The notes: generated from the sequence alone by a model not told the origin. A DNA stretch of 64,000 nucleotides from JAKFWF01 sp963750535 (GCA_963750535.1 CAVVRF010000047.1:1-64000), one strand, 5' to 3'. Shown: positions 35,339-45,032, counted from the stretch's first letter. Numbers and translations: made by a program.

Positions 35339-36013
35339 ATGACCAGCATCCGCGTCATTTTCGATCTCGACGACACTTTGTACCCGGAGCGCGCGTTCGC
35401 GGTTTCCGCCTTCGACGCTGCCGCCGAGTGGGCCCGGGATGCGCTCGGGCTCGACGGGCTCGCAGCCGAGATGACGCAGCTGCTCGACGACGGCCATCTC
35501 GGCCGCTTGTTCACCATTGTGCTCGAGCGCCGCGGCGTCGATCCCGGCCATGCAGCCGGCCTGATCGAGGCCTATCGCCGCCATCAGCCTGTGCAACTCG
35601 ACCTCTATCCGGAGGTCGATGCCGTGCTGGGCACCCTTGCCGGCCGGGCGCCAATCGGGCTCATCACCGATGGCACGCCAGAGGTCCAGCGGTCGAAGGT
35701 GAGGGCGCTCGGGCTGGAATCCCGCTTTGCCGCGATTGTCTACACTCACGAGCTGGGCGGGCGGGAGTTCGCCAAGCCGCACAGGGGCGCCTACGAGGCG
35801 ATGGAGAAGGCACTCGCTGCCCCCGGCGCCCGCTTCGTCTACGTCGGCGACAACCCGGCCAAGGATTTTCAGGCACCGAACCGAATGGGCTGGACGACCG
35901 TGCAGGTGCTGCGGCCGCAGCGCATTCATGCCGGCGCTGCGGTGATCGAGCACGGCGCGCCGCATCACGTGGTCGATACGCTCGCCGAGCTGCCGGCAAT
36001 ACTGGCGCTGTGA
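35339..36013 (+). CDS. HAD-superfamily hydrolase (subfamily IA)
   Basis: About 224 residues with all four HAD motifs: I in VIFDLDDTLYPERAF, II in IGLITDGTPEVQ, III with the Lys in REFAKPHRGAYEAM, and IV in FVYVGDNPAKDF. A helical cap lies between motifs I and II. Such enzymes are usually phosphatases of nucleotides or sugar phosphates; the DDTLYP form of motif I is frequent in pyrimidine-5'-nucleotidase-like members. I chose the ATG at 35,339 because motif I lies a few residues behind it; the longer open frame upstream is not conserved-looking. The substrate is unknown. Confidence 0.88.
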   Translation: MTSIRVIFDLDDTLYPERAFAVSAFDAAAEWARDALGLDGLAAEMTQLLDDGHLGRLFTIVLERRGVDPGHAAGLIEAYRRHQPVQLDLYPEVDAVLGTLAGRAPIGLITDGTPEVQRSKVRALGLESRFAAIVYTHELGGREFAKPHRGAYEAMEKALAAPGARFVYVGDNPAKDFQAPNRMGWTTVQVLRPQRIHAGAAVIEHGAPHHVVDTLAELPAILAL

Positions 36014-36021
36014 GGCCTTGA

Positions 36022-36477
36022 TCAGCGCTCGCGCCCGGCGACCGGCTCGGGCTGCGGATCGGCAGGGTCCGGACCGGCGCCGAAGCCATGCATGCGCAGC
36101 CCCCATTGCAGGCCGACGAAGCCGCCTTTGACCACCGGCAGCAGCACCAGACACAAGGCGATCGTAACCGGGAACCAGGTCGCGATCATGACCCATAGCG
36201 GTGGCGACCAGGCCTGTTCCATGGACAGCACGCCGCCGACCACGATGTGGCAGACGATCAGCATCACCGCCCACGGCGGCGCGTCGTCGGTGCGATTGTG
36301 GTGCATCGCCTCGCCGCACGCGGGGCAAGTGTCGACGACCTTGAGGTAGGCGCGGAACAGTTTGCCGACGCCGCATTTCGGGCAGCGGCCTCTCATGCCG
36401 TTGGTGACGGCGGCGAGCACGTCCCGTTCGGCGGTGCCGGGTGGCGACTTGGCGGCGGAAGTGACGGTGATTGGCAT
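36022..36477 (-). CDS. DUF983 family membrane protein with two CxxC motifs
   Basis: About 151 residues. The N-terminal zinc-ribbon-like part has CPKCGVGKLF and CPACGEAMHHN. Membrane helices follow at about 70-88 (AVMLIVCHIVVGGVL) and 97-118 (VMIATWFPVTIALCLVLLPV). This is the DUF983 layout; the function is unknown, though the gene is often found near cytochrome oxidase genes in alphaproteobacteria. The ATG at 36,477 has GGTGGG upstream. It converges on the HAD hydrolase and ends 9 bases from it. Confidence 0.88.
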   Translation of the reverse strand: MPITVTSAAKSPPGTAERDVLAAVTNGMRGRCPKCGVGKLFRAYLKVVDTCPACGEAMHHNRTDDAPPWAVMLIVCHIVVGGVLSMEQAWSPPLWVMIATWFPVTIALCLVLLPVVKGGFVGLQWGLRMHGFGAGPDPADPQPEPVAGRER

Positions 36478-36531
36478 AGCCAGCATGTCCCACCGATCAG
36501 GTGCGATCGTCAAGCGCGCCGCCGGGCGTCA

Positions 36532-36747
36532 TCAGCGGTGCGGGCCGATGTGAGTGCCGCGCCCGGTCAGGGCCTTGTCGGCATAGCTGAGCGGGCGCCA
36601 CAGATAGTACAGCAACTGACCGGCGGGCGTGGCCGGAAACATCACGTAGGTCTGATTGTCCTTGGCCCAAACTTCGGCATTCGCGGCGCGATAGTACGAG
36701 TAGGAGCTGGCGTAGACGATGAGCAGAATGATCAACAGTCTTCTCAT
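36532..36747 (-). CDS. Small exported or membrane-anchored protein
   Basis: 71 residues with a hydrophobic N-terminus (MRRLLIILLIVYASSYSYY) acting as signal or anchor, then a short polar tail with YVMFPATPAGQLLYYLWRPL. GAGGTAGG stands just before the ATG, a strong ribosome site, which supports a real gene. No family is recognised. It lies between gap and the DUF983 gene on the same strand and may share the gap transcript. Confidence 0.65.
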   Translation of the reverse strand: MRRLLIILLIVYASSYSYYRAANAEVWAKDNQTYVMFPATPAGQLLYYLWRPLSYADKALTGRGTHIGPHR

Positions 36748-36810
36748 CGTCCTACCTCGTTGCTTCGGTCTTGCCGGGGAACCACGGTCCCCTGGCGAAA
36801 GGTCCGCACC

Positions 36811-37819
<1,009 letters not shown>

Positions 37820-38111
37820 GGGCATGATCCTCGCCGTGGGTTGAAGGGTGGTGGCCGGCATCGGTCGACCGAGTGGGCAGAATTCCGGTCGCCGCCGCTT
37901 GAACTCATGCGCCGCGTTATGCTCTTGGCGCGTCGCAGCGTCAACGGCACTCCTGCCGCGGAGCACCGCCGCAGGGCAAATCGCCATCACCACGACGAGG
38001 GGTCGGTTGACGCGAGCTTGCACGCGCTCTTATCGTTCGCGCAGATTCTCATGTTTAGATCTGTTGCAGAGGGGCGTTCGGTCGGGGGATCGCCGCGGAG
38101 AAGGTCCAGCG

Positions 38112-38360
38112 ATGACGCAAAAGGACAAATCTCGGGCCAAGCGGTCTTCCGCTGCGCGCAAGCCGACATCGGCGGCAGCGGCGCGGGATCGCCAGGCGCG
38201 CCTCGAGGCGGAGAATTCCGCGCTGAAGAAGCAGTTGGCGGCTGCCGAGCTCAAGATTGCGATGCTGGAGCGGCAGCGCGACGCGGCGCTCAACCGCATC
38301 GAATGGGTGATCGATTCGATCAACAGCCTTGCCGAAAGCGTCAAGCAGGCCGGCGGCTAG
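38112..38360 (+). CDS. Small coiled-coil protein, DUF4164-like, upstream of zapA
   Basis: 82 residues, highly charged and helical: a Lys/Arg/Ala-rich head (MTQKDKSRAKRSSAARKPTS), then a heptad-like coiled coil RLEAENSALKKQLAAAELKI and LERQRDAALNRIEWVIDSIN. GGAGAAGG lies at good spacing before the ATG. A gene of this type commonly precedes zapA in Rhizobiales, which makes a part in cell division or ZapA partnering plausible but unproven. zapA starts 75 bases downstream. Confidence 0.82.
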   Translation: MTQKDKSRAKRSSAARKPTSAAAARDRQARLEAENSALKKQLAAAELKIAMLERQRDAALNRIEWVIDSINSLAESVKQAGG

Positions 38361-38434
38361 CGATTTTGCGGGCGCACGTTTGGTGTTGTCCCGAAAAATC
38401 CCAGCGAGGCAGGCAGCAGATCGTGAGGCAGACC

Positions 38435-38836
38435 ATGGGGCAGATCCAGGTTGTTATGAATGGCCGCTCCTACCGCCTTGCTTGCGGTGACGGCGAGGAA
38501 GCGCGCCTGCAGAGCCTGGCGTCGATGGTCAAGGTCAAGGTCGATGAGCTGGCGCTGCAATTCGGCCAGGTGGGCGAGGACCGTCTGTTCTTGATGTCGG
38601 CGCTGCTGATCGCCGACGAGTTGCTCGACGCGCGCGAGCGGCTGATCGTCCAATCGGAGGCCGCGGCCGATGCGGCGCAATCGACGCCGCCGCCGGCTGC
38701 GGAGCGGCCCGGCTCCGCCCCGGCCAAGGCGGCGGACGCGCCTGCCGGCCCATCCCCGCCCGAGAAGCCTGCGGCGAGCCAGGCCCGACCCGCCCAGCCG
38801 GCCGCGTCGGTGCGCAAACCGGCCCGCAACTCCTGA
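38435..38836 (+). CDS. zapA: Cell division protein ZapA
   Basis: 133 residues. The N-terminal ZapA globular head reads IQVVMNGRSYRLACGDGEEA and LQSLASMVKVKVDELALQFG, followed by the helix DRLFLMSALLIADELLDARE. A long disordered Ala/Pro-rich tail (about 75-133) is usual in alphaproteobacterial members. ZapA crosslinks FtsZ filaments at the division ring. TGAGG precedes the ATG. The order coiled-coil gene, zapA, 6S RNA, fau is a conserved neighbourhood; here a PilZ gene is inserted. Confidence 0.92.
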   Translation: MGQIQVVMNGRSYRLACGDGEEARLQSLASMVKVKVDELALQFGQVGEDRLFLMSALLIADELLDARERLIVQSEAAADAAQSTPPPAAERPGSAPAKAADAPAGPSPPEKPAASQARPAQPAASVRKPARNS

Positions 38837-38961
38837 GCTGAAGATATTTTAACGATTCGTTCACCTTCAGCCGTTCCGGCAACGGCCACGGCGACGGCGG
38901 CGCAGGGCAATTTACCTGGAATTAATCCGGTCCGAGCGAAGTTGACAGAGCGATCGATGTC

Positions 38962-39246
38962 TTGTTGGAACCGCAGGCCGTGAACGTCACTCGTAAGGAC
39001 CGGCGCGTCGGCGAGAAGCGAGGCGCGAACCGCCTGGAAGCGGATTTCGCCGCCTTGATCATGCTCGACAGTGGCCGGGTCATCCGCTGCCAGGTGAAGG
39101 ACTTTTCGGCGACCGGCGCGCTGCTGGTCGTGCCGAGCGTGCTTGGCATTCCCGAGGAGTTCGTGCTGAAGGCGCCGACCGGGCAGGCGCGCCGGGTCAA
39201 AGTGATGCGCCGAAGCGTCGCCCGCCTCGGCGTCACCTATCTGTAG
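38962..39246 (+). CDS. PilZ-domain protein
   Basis: A single PilZ domain of about 90 residues. It has the Arg-rich c-di-GMP motif (TRKDRRVGEKRGANRLEA), the second motif KDFSATGALLVV (D/N-x-S-x-x-G), then strands ending VKVMRRSVARLGVTYL. Both ligand motifs are present, so it probably binds cyclic di-GMP. The start could be TTG at 38,962 or GTG at 38,980; neither has a strong ribosome site. It lies between zapA and the 6S RNA gene on the same strand. Confidence 0.87.
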   Translation: MLEPQAVNVTRKDRRVGEKRGANRLEADFAALIMLDSGRVIRCQVKDFSATGALLVVPSVLGIPEEFVLKAPTGQARRVKVMRRSVARLGVTYL

Positions 39247-39384
39247 CGCCGCCGTCGCGCACGCAGCCCGGGCAAACGGAGCTGCCGGTCGGTCGTCGAA
39301 GCTGCATAATTCGCTCTCCCGCGCCGCGGCAATCCTGATCCCGCGCCTTCCCGCCACGGTGAAGGCCTGGATTTTTGCCGGCCC

Positions 39385-39560
39385 TCGTCCTATGTCTGCG
39401 CTGCTGCGGGGTGCGTCAGGGACCCGACATCCCCTGGGCCTATAAGATCCGCTAGGGAGCCGTACCTGACCGGGGCCGTGGTCCCGGACACATGGCGCCC
39501 ACCTTCTCATAGAAGGGACTCGGCGGGATAAGTGGTCCCAACGGCCTTCGCGGCACTTGA
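39385..39560 (+). ncRNA. ssrS: 6S RNA (ssrS), approximate ends
   Basis: The 350-base gap before fau is where 6S RNA sits in most proteobacteria. The two ends of this stretch are partly complementary (cggccctcgtcctatgtc near 39,380, aacggccttcgcggca near 39,540). The 3' half contains gcgcccacc, then tctcatagaagggac and gcgggataagtggtccca, the wording I associate with Bradyrhizobium-type 6S RNA. It would act on the sigma-70 RNA polymerase holoenzyme in stationary phase. Ends are uncertain by about 15 bases. Confidence 0.65.
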
Positions 39561-39593
39561 ATTGATTACGCCAGCAGTCTGGGGCCGATTCCG

Positions 39594-40181
39594 ATGACTA
39601 TCGACAAGGCGGCCCTGCGAAAAGCAATGCACGAGCGGCGCGAGGCTTTGCCCTCGGCCGCCCGGGCGCATGCGGCAGGGGCGATCGCGGCCCACGCCGA
39701 GGCGCTGCTGGCGTTGCTGCCTTCGAACCCGGCGCCGGTGGTGTCGTCCTACTGGGCGATCGGGCCTGAGCTCGACGCGGTTTCTTTGGAGGCTGCAATC
39801 GTCGCGCGCGGTGGCTCACTTTGCCTGCCGGTGATGGTCGGCAAGGGCAAGCCGCTCGTGTTCCGCGCCTATTGCCATGGCGACACGCTCAGTCCGCGCA
39901 CCTGGGGCATCCAGGAGCCGCTGGCGACCGCGGATGAAGCGCTGCCCGACCTCCTGCTGGTGCCGTCACTGGCGCTCGACCGCCGAGGCCATCGTCTCGG
40001 CTACGGCGGCGGTTTCTATGATCGGACATTGGCGATGTTGCGCGCCCGGCGGCCGACTGTCGCGGTCGGCCTGTGCTACGACGAGCAGGTCGTCGAGGCC
40101 GTGCCCTACATGCACTACGACGCAAGCGTCGATTGGATACTGACACCGTCGGGCCTGTTCGATTGCCGGTCCGCCAGTTGA
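39594..40181 (+). CDS. fau: 5-formyltetrahydrofolate cyclo-ligase
   Basis: 195 residues. The N-terminal AALRKAMHERREALPSAARA is the usual helix. VSSYWAIGPELDAV, GGSLCLPVMVGKGKPLVFR, ATADEALPDLLLVPSLALDR and the signature RGHRLGYGGGFYDRTLAML follow. The enzyme converts 5-formyl-THF to 5,10-methenyl-THF using ATP. The position directly after the 6S RNA gene is the conserved ssrS-fau (ygfA) arrangement. Confidence 0.95.
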   Translation: MTIDKAALRKAMHERREALPSAARAHAAGAIAAHAEALLALLPSNPAPVVSSYWAIGPELDAVSLEAAIVARGGSLCLPVMVGKGKPLVFRAYCHGDTLSPRTWGIQEPLATADEALPDLLLVPSLALDRRGHRLGYGGGFYDRTLAMLRARRPTVAVGLCYDEQVVEAVPYMHYDASVDWILTPSGLFDCRSAS

Positions 40182-40214
40182 GCGAACTGCGGCCGGCCGC
40201 TCAGGGCCGGCCGC

Positions 40215-41099
40215 TCAGGGCGTAACCGAAGCTCGCGCCGGAGCCGTCCTTGACGACAGGTCGATCACCACACCGCCGGTCGCCGACGATTTCAGCGTGA
40301 ACAGATCCCCGTCGCGGGCGCGGTAGGTGGCCCTGAGGGTGCGGCCGATCAGCGGCGGCCCGGCCCGCTCGAACACGATCGGATCGGGCTGGCATGCGAC
40401 GTGGGTTATGACGTTGCGCGGGCGTATTTCGTGGGTGTCGCCACCGAACGAATAGGTGACGGTTTCGGTCAGCCCGTTCTGGATCTTGAATTCGTACTTG
40501 AGCGACTTCGGCCGGCCGAACATCTGGACCGAGAGATACTTCTCGCTGCCCCGGGCCTTGGCGACGCCGACGCCGATGTCGACGACATGCGGGGCGACGA
40601 GATTGCGGCGGTGGCCAGGGGATTTCTTCCACCCCTCGACGGCGTCGCGGGCGAGTTGCCGGGTTTCGAACCCGCGGCTGTCGAGATTGAGCGACAGGTT
40701 CTCCGACACGTGGCAGTAGGCGTAGCCGGCGGTCTTGGCGCGGTCCGAATGCTGGCGACCGTCAGCGGTGTGCGAGAACATGTCCGACCTGGCGAGAAAC
40801 TCGGCATAGCTGCGTGCGGCAGCCGCCAGCTTCGGATTGACCTTCACGCTGCCGAGCTTCTGCTCGGCGCGAAACGCGTTCGTCAATTCGACGATTGCGG
40901 CCTCGACCTGCGGGATGTCGGGAGTGAGGGCGGCCATGGGCGCGATTGCGGCTTCTCTACGTTGTCGTTGCCAGCACAGAGCCCAACATTGTGAAAACAC
41001 CGGGGCAACGGGAGCAGCTTGGCGATTGAAAAGGTGGCAGCACGCATGGCTGCTAGCTGCCCAAGTCGTAACCATGACCAGGGCGATGCGTGCTAGCAA
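40215..41099 (-). CDS. CAP-domain (SCP/PR-1-like) protein
   Basis: 294 residues. The CAP domain reads LTNAFRAEQKLGSVKVNPKL, ARSYAEFLARSDMFSHTADG (with the conserved His), ENLSLNLDSRGFETRQLARD, VEGWKKSPGHRRNLVAPHVV and DIGVGVAK. A C-terminal part of about 110 residues shows TVTYSFGGDTHEIRPRNVI. The N-terminus has a weakly hydrophobic segment (ARIALVMVTTWAASSHA) that may be a signal peptide. CAP proteins of bacteria are usually secreted and of unknown role. It is divergent to the MFS gene, with a very short or overlapping 5' region. Confidence 0.85.
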   Translation of the reverse strand: MLARIALVMVTTWAASSHACCHLFNRQAAPVAPVFSQCWALCWQRQRREAAIAPMAALTPDIPQVEAAIVELTNAFRAEQKLGSVKVNPKLAAAARSYAEFLARSDMFSHTADGRQHSDRAKTAGYAYCHVSENLSLNLDSRGFETRQLARDAVEGWKKSPGHRRNLVAPHVVDIGVGVAKARGSEKYLSVQMFGRPKSLKYEFKIQNGLTETVTYSFGGDTHEIRPRNVITHVACQPDPIVFERAGPPLIGRTLRATYRARDGDLFTLKSSATGGVVIDLSSRTAPARASVTP

Positions 41100-41136
41100 G
41101 CACGAAACACGGCTCCGATCCCGGGAAACGCGACCG

Positions 41137-42426
41137 ATGAGGCAACGACTCGATCCAAGTGCGACGACGGTCGCGCACGACGTCGACGGTCGTTACGCCT
41201 GGGGCCGGCTGCTCGTCTCGTTGCTGCTGTCGACGATCGGCGGCATCGGACTTTGGTCGGTGGTGGTGACGCTGCCGACGGTGCAGGCCGAGTTCGGCGT
41301 GCAGCGCGGGGCCGCATCCCTTCCCTACACGATGACGATGCTCGGCATGGCGGTCGGTGGCATCGTGCTCGGGCGGTTCGCCGACCGCGTCGGCATCGTC
41401 AAGCCGTTGATCATTGGCACGCTGGCGCTCGGCGGCGGCTTCATCGTCAGCGCGCAGGTGAGCAGCCTGAGCGAGTTCATCGCCGTGCAGTGCATTCTGA
41501 TCGGCTTTGCCGGCACGTCGGCGACATTCGGGCCGCTGATCGCCGACATTTCGCACTGGTTCTCCCGTCGGCGGGGGATTGCGGTCGCGATTTGCGCCAG
41601 TGGCAACTACCTCGCCGGCACCCTTTGGCCGCCCGTGCTGCAAGCCGGGATCGCCGGCTACGGTTGGCGATCGACCTACATTGCGGTTGGCCTATTCTGC
41701 GTAGCGACGATGCTGCCGCTGATCATGCTGTTGAGGCGTCCATCGCCGGTCCTGTCCGCGGCCACGGATGCGCCGGCGGCACGTGCCCCGCAGGCGGCGT
41801 TCGGCCAGCAGCCGCAGGCGTCGTCGCTGGCGCTGGTACAGGCGATGCTGGTGGTTGCCGGCTTCGCCTGTTGCATGGCGATGTCGATGCCTCAGGTGCA
41901 TATCGTCGCCTATTGCTCCGATCTCGGCTACGGGCCGGCCCGCGGCGCCGAAATGCTGTCGCTGATGCTGGGGCTCGGGGTCGTCAGCCGCATTGCCTCC
42001 GGCTGGATCGCCGATCGGATCGGCGGCGCCAAGACCCTGCTGCTGGGCTCGGGGCTGCAATGCCTGACCTTGCTGCTGTATCTGCCGTTCGACGGACTGG
42101 CATCGCTGTACGTGGTCTCAGCGCTGTTCGGCCTCAGCCAGGGCGGCATCGTCCCGAGCTATGCGATCATCGTGCGCGAGCGCTTTCCTGCCTCCGAGGC
42201 CGGGGCACGGGTCGGCCTCGTCATCATGGCGACGATCGTCGGCATGGCGGCCGGCGGTTGGTTGACCGGCCTGATCTTCGACCTCACCGGCTCCTACCAG
42301 GCCGCGTTCCTGCACGGCATCGGCTGGAACGTGCTCAATCTGGCGATCGCCATCTGGCTGTGGCGTTCCGGCCGTGCGCTGCAGCCGGCCCTGCTCAGGC
42401 CGGTTGTGGCAGCCTCGCATCAGTAA
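41137..42426 (+). CDS. Major facilitator superfamily transporter
   Basis: About 429 residues with twelve predicted helices. The loop 2-3 motif reads GRFADRVGIVKPLI, and its repeat after helix 8 is GWIADRIGGAKTLL, both diagnostic of MFS. Other parts are SHWFSRRRGIAVAICASGNYLAG (a monocarboxylate/oxalate-transporter-like stretch) and a central Ala/Gln-rich cytoplasmic loop. It is probably an organic-anion or monocarboxylate permease; the substrate is not predictable. The ATG at 41,137 is preferred to the open frame further upstream, which runs antisense to the CAP gene. Confidence 0.9.
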   Translation: MRQRLDPSATTVAHDVDGRYAWGRLLVSLLLSTIGGIGLWSVVVTLPTVQAEFGVQRGAASLPYTMTMLGMAVGGIVLGRFADRVGIVKPLIIGTLALGGGFIVSAQVSSLSEFIAVQCILIGFAGTSATFGPLIADISHWFSRRRGIAVAICASGNYLAGTLWPPVLQAGIAGYGWRSTYIAVGLFCVATMLPLIMLLRRPSPVLSAATDAPAARAPQAAFGQQPQASSLALVQAMLVVAGFACCMAMSMPQVHIVAYCSDLGYGPARGAEMLSLMLGLGVVSRIASGWIADRIGGAKTLLLGSGLQCLTLLLYLPFDGLASLYVVSALFGLSQGGIVPSYAIIVRERFPASEAGARVGLVIMATIVGMAAGGWLTGLIFDLTGSYQAAFLHGIGWNVLNLAIAIWLWRSGRALQPALLRPVVAASHQ

Positions 42427-42580
42427 TGAATTGGCGGGCGGCTCAACCAAGATTTGGTCATTCGATAATGAACCCGCTCCAGCGGCCTGCTAGCGCGCCA
42501 CTCCTGCCCCTTCGTCAATTGTGTCTTCCGTGCCGACACGGTCCGTGGCGATAAGATCGCGCTAGGGTCGTAGCGCGAAT

Positions 42581-42954
42581 TCTGTTAATTGATTCGTGGG
42601 TCGGGTTGCAGGCTGGCGGGGAATCGATTGGGGCGGAAGTAAGGCGGCGACATCCCTGCGCGGGGGTGCTCGCGGACGAACAGCGCGTCCTCCTTCATCA
42701 TCAATTGGCGGCAAGCCGAAGCTCCATGCGCGAAGGCGCGTTGGGGGAGCGGCAATGTGCGTCGTCGCCGCAGAGTGGTCATCAGTTCATCTTGCGCCGG
42801 TCTTACGTATTTCGCGTGCTTTCTTGTGTCTGGATTAGGGTTTGTTAACCTGTGTGCCGTAATTTCCTAACAACGACTTAGCAACAGTACCAGTGCGTGC
42901 TCTTCAAACACCGGGGCAGCGGCCTTTCTACAGGTCGGGACAAGAGGCGAGACT
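42581..42954 (+). promoter_or_regulatory. ctrA upstream regulatory region with GANTC sites and a TTAACC box
   Basis: Two GANTC (CcrM methylation) sites lie at 42,591-42,595 and 42,621-42,625. A CtrA half-site TTAACC is at 42,845-42,850, about 105 bases before the ctrA start. A ribosome site AGAGGCG sits just before the ATG. In Caulobacter, GANTC methylation and CtrA feedback govern ctrA transcription. The promoters themselves are inferred. The rest of the gap from 42,427 shows no gene. Confidence 0.5.
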
Positions 42955-43653
42955 ATGAGAGTCCTTTTGATCGAAGATGACAGCGCGACGGCGCAAAGCA
43001 TCGAGTTGATGCTTCAGTCCGAAGGTTTCAACGTCTACACGACCGATCTCGGCGAAGAGGGCGTAGATCTCGGGAAATTGTACGACTACGACATCATCCT
43101 GCTGGATCTTGGGCTGCCCGACATGAGCGGCTACGATGTTCTGAAGACATTGCGCGTCTCGAAGGTCTCGACCCCGATCCTCATCCTTTCCGGCTACGCG
43201 CAGATCGACGACAAGGTGAAGGGCCTCGGCTTCGGTGCCGACGACTATATGACGAAGCCGTTCCACAAGGACGAGCTGGTGGCGCGCATCCAGGCCATCG
43301 TGCGGCGTTCCAAGGGCCATGCGCAGTCGGTGATCGACACCGGCGAGCTGAGGGTCAACCTCGATACCAAGACGGTCGAGGTCAACGGCATGCGGGTGCA
43401 TCTGACCGGCAAGGAATATCAGATGCTGGAGCTGCTCTCGCTGCGCAAGGGCACGACCCTCACCAAGGAAATGTTCCTCAACCACCTCTATGGCGGCATG
43501 GACGAGCCAGAGCTCAAGATCATCGACGTGTTCATCTGCAAGCTGCGCAAGAAGCTGCAGACAGCGACCGGCGGCAAGCATTACATCGAGACCGTGTGGG
43601 GCCGTGGCTACGTGCTTCGCGATCCTGGCCAGGAAGGCACGGTTGCCGCCTGA
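42955..43653 (+). CDS. ctrA: Cell-cycle response regulator CtrA
   Basis: 232 residues. The receiver domain has the acidic pair in MRVLLIEDDSATAQSIELML, phospho-acceptor Asp51 in IILLDLGLPDMSGYDVLKTL and the Lys in DDYMTKPFHKDEL. The OmpR-type winged helix has VEVNGMRVHLTGKEYQMLEL, KGTTLTKEMFLNHLYGGMDE and IIDVFICKLRKKLQ, the wording found in CtrA orthologues. The protein ends in Ala-Ala, as does Caulobacter CtrA, where this tail is the ClpXP degradation tag. It is the master transcription factor of the alphaproteobacterial cell cycle, controlled by CckA-ChpT. It stands alone and is followed by a terminator. Confidence 0.96.
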   Translation: MRVLLIEDDSATAQSIELMLQSEGFNVYTTDLGEEGVDLGKLYDYDIILLDLGLPDMSGYDVLKTLRVSKVSTPILILSGYAQIDDKVKGLGFGADDYMTKPFHKDELVARIQAIVRRSKGHAQSVIDTGELRVNLDTKTVEVNGMRVHLTGKEYQMLELLSLRKGTTLTKEMFLNHLYGGMDEPELKIIDVFICKLRKKLQTATGGKHYIETVWGRGYVLRDPGQEGTVAA

Positions 43654-43693
43654 CGCGACGGTCCGCTGCCGTCACATGCCCGACCAAGATTTT

Positions 43694-43722
43694 GCGGGGG
43701 CTTCCCGGGCTCCCGCATTTTT
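43694..43722 (+). terminator. Rho-independent terminator of ctrA
   Basis: The stem gcgggggc / gctcccgc has one wobble and a 7-base loop. It is followed by attttt, 41 bases after the ctrA stop. Confidence 0.8.
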
Positions 43723-44012
43723 GTTTCCGGACGCCGCCGTTCGACGCAAATATTGCGATGCGGAATCACGTTTGTGTGCAAGTGCTTTGAAATGTGGCGG
43801 CTCGCCCCCGCGCGCAGTGCGGAAGTCATGCCCATTGTGTCAAAAATAATAGCAATTTCAGACCGCTCCATGCGTCCTCAGCAGGGCTGGGGCGCACCCT
43901 GAGACCTTGTTCGCAACTGCAGCAAGAGCCATTCTCCTGTCAGCCGCAAAGCACCCGAATGAGGCGCGCCGGCTGATGTGTTGAGAACGATCCTGAGCAA
44001 GGAGAAATAACC

Positions 44013-44247
44013 ATGGCTACGACGATTTCCGCCGATCTGGCGACGTCCGCCTCTACCGAGACCACTGTTGCGCAGCCGCGTGCTGGCTTTTTCAAGCGGG
44101 TTCTGACCGCGATGATCGAAATCCCGTGAGCGTGCGGCGGAGCGTGAGATCGAGCGCTACATCGCAATGCACGGTGGCATGCTGACCGACAGTATCGAGC
44201 GCGACCTCAGCCGCAATTTCGGTCGCCCGGCCGGTCGTGACTACTGA
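44013..44247 (+). CDS. Small hypothetical protein, frameshifted as sequenced
   Basis: After AAGGAG and an ATG at 44,013 the frame reads MATTISADLATSASTETTVA and RAGFFKRVLTAMIE, then hits a TGA at 44,127. In the next frame the sequence continues naturally as SRERAAEREIERYIAMHGG, then MLTDSIERDLSRNFGR to a stop at 44,245. Removing one A from the AAA run near 44,120 restores a 77-residue protein. Small proteins with this GFFKR...SRERxAER pattern are common in Bradyrhizobium-type genomes and have no known role. A strong terminator lies 43 bases downstream, supporting a real transcript. A premature stop in the organism itself cannot be excluded. Confidence 0.7.
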
Positions 44248-44290
44248 CCGTAAAGCGTAGCTCGCCGTCAGGCGAACGACAAAATTCGAA

Positions 44291-44320
44291 CCCCGCGCCG
44301 GTTGTCCGGCGCGGGGTTTT
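44291..44320 (+). terminator. Rho-independent terminator between convergent genes
   Basis: A perfect 11-bp stem, ccccgcgccgg / ccggcgcgggg, with a 4-base loop is followed by four T. It ends the small gene at 44,013. The A/T-rich left flank may let it work for the minus strand as well. Confidence 0.92.
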
Positions 44321-44359
44321 CTTCATTCCGGGCGGCAGGCGACCGCGATGCGAGCGTCA

Positions 44360-44981
44360 TCACGCCGCGGTGAGCTTCTTCACCGCAGCCGACAGCTTGT
44401 GACGAATGGCGTGGAACCCGCGCGAGCTCTCCGAGGTCATCCAGTTCATCTGCAGCGACCGGCGCGGGCCATCAAACGGATGGTGGCCGTGCCAGGAGTT
44501 GTCGGAGCGCTTGAACACCAGCAGGGTGCCGTTGTCGGGAGCGACCTCGGCGACGTAGTCCTCGACGTCATGGCCGTTCTTCAGCAACCGGAGCTTGCCG
44601 CCGGCATGCTGCCAGTTCTCGTTGAGGTAGAGCAGAACGGTTATGATCTTGTCTTTCGAATCGGTATGGATCTGGCCGTCCTTGGCGCGCGTGTAGCCGC
44701 GCAGGGAGTACATCTTCGGCCGGCCGGCGAGATCGACGTTGAATTTCTCGGCGATGATCGCCTCGAACTCTGGCGAGTTCGAGCTCGGCGATCACCTCCT
44801 TGATCGTCATGCCCGCTGCCAGGCTTTCGATCGGGTACGACCCGCCCTTGTCGATGTTGGGGAACGTGGCGTTGATCTGGGAAATCGAATCCCGCCGGAT
44901 GAAGCCCGGCACGATGGTGTAATTGTAGGGCTGCGTCTCGACGCGGGCGGCGCGCAGCTTTTCTAGATCAAGATGGGCCAT
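44360..44981 (-). CDS. 2-oxoglutarate/Fe(II)-dependent oxygenase, frameshifted as sequenced
   Basis: The two frames give about 206 residues. The N-terminal part is MAHLDLEKLRAARVETQPYN to TIKEVIAELE from 44,981. The C-terminal part is FEAIIAEKFNVDLAGRPKMY, with the iron ligands His and Asp in GQIHTDSKDKI, the strand TVLLYLNENW and the second His in SWHGHHPFDGPRRSLQMNWM, whose Arg would bind 2-oxoglutarate. A one-base shift near 44,775 separates them. The fold resembles prolyl-4-hydroxylase-like oxygenases; the substrate is unknown. GAGGAAGC stands before the ATG. It follows the ELM1-like gene by 51 bases on the same strand, so the two may form an operon. Confidence 0.82.
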
Positions 44982-45032
44982 TTGCTTCCTCTGGGTCTCA
45001 AACTGCTCTGCAATTCCTCTCGGACCGGTGTG

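Noticed and set aside
43654..44012. Possible extra gene between ctrA and the small gene at 44,013
   Set aside because: Apart from the ctrA terminator and a GANTC site at 43,763, no frame has a ribosome site or coherent composition.
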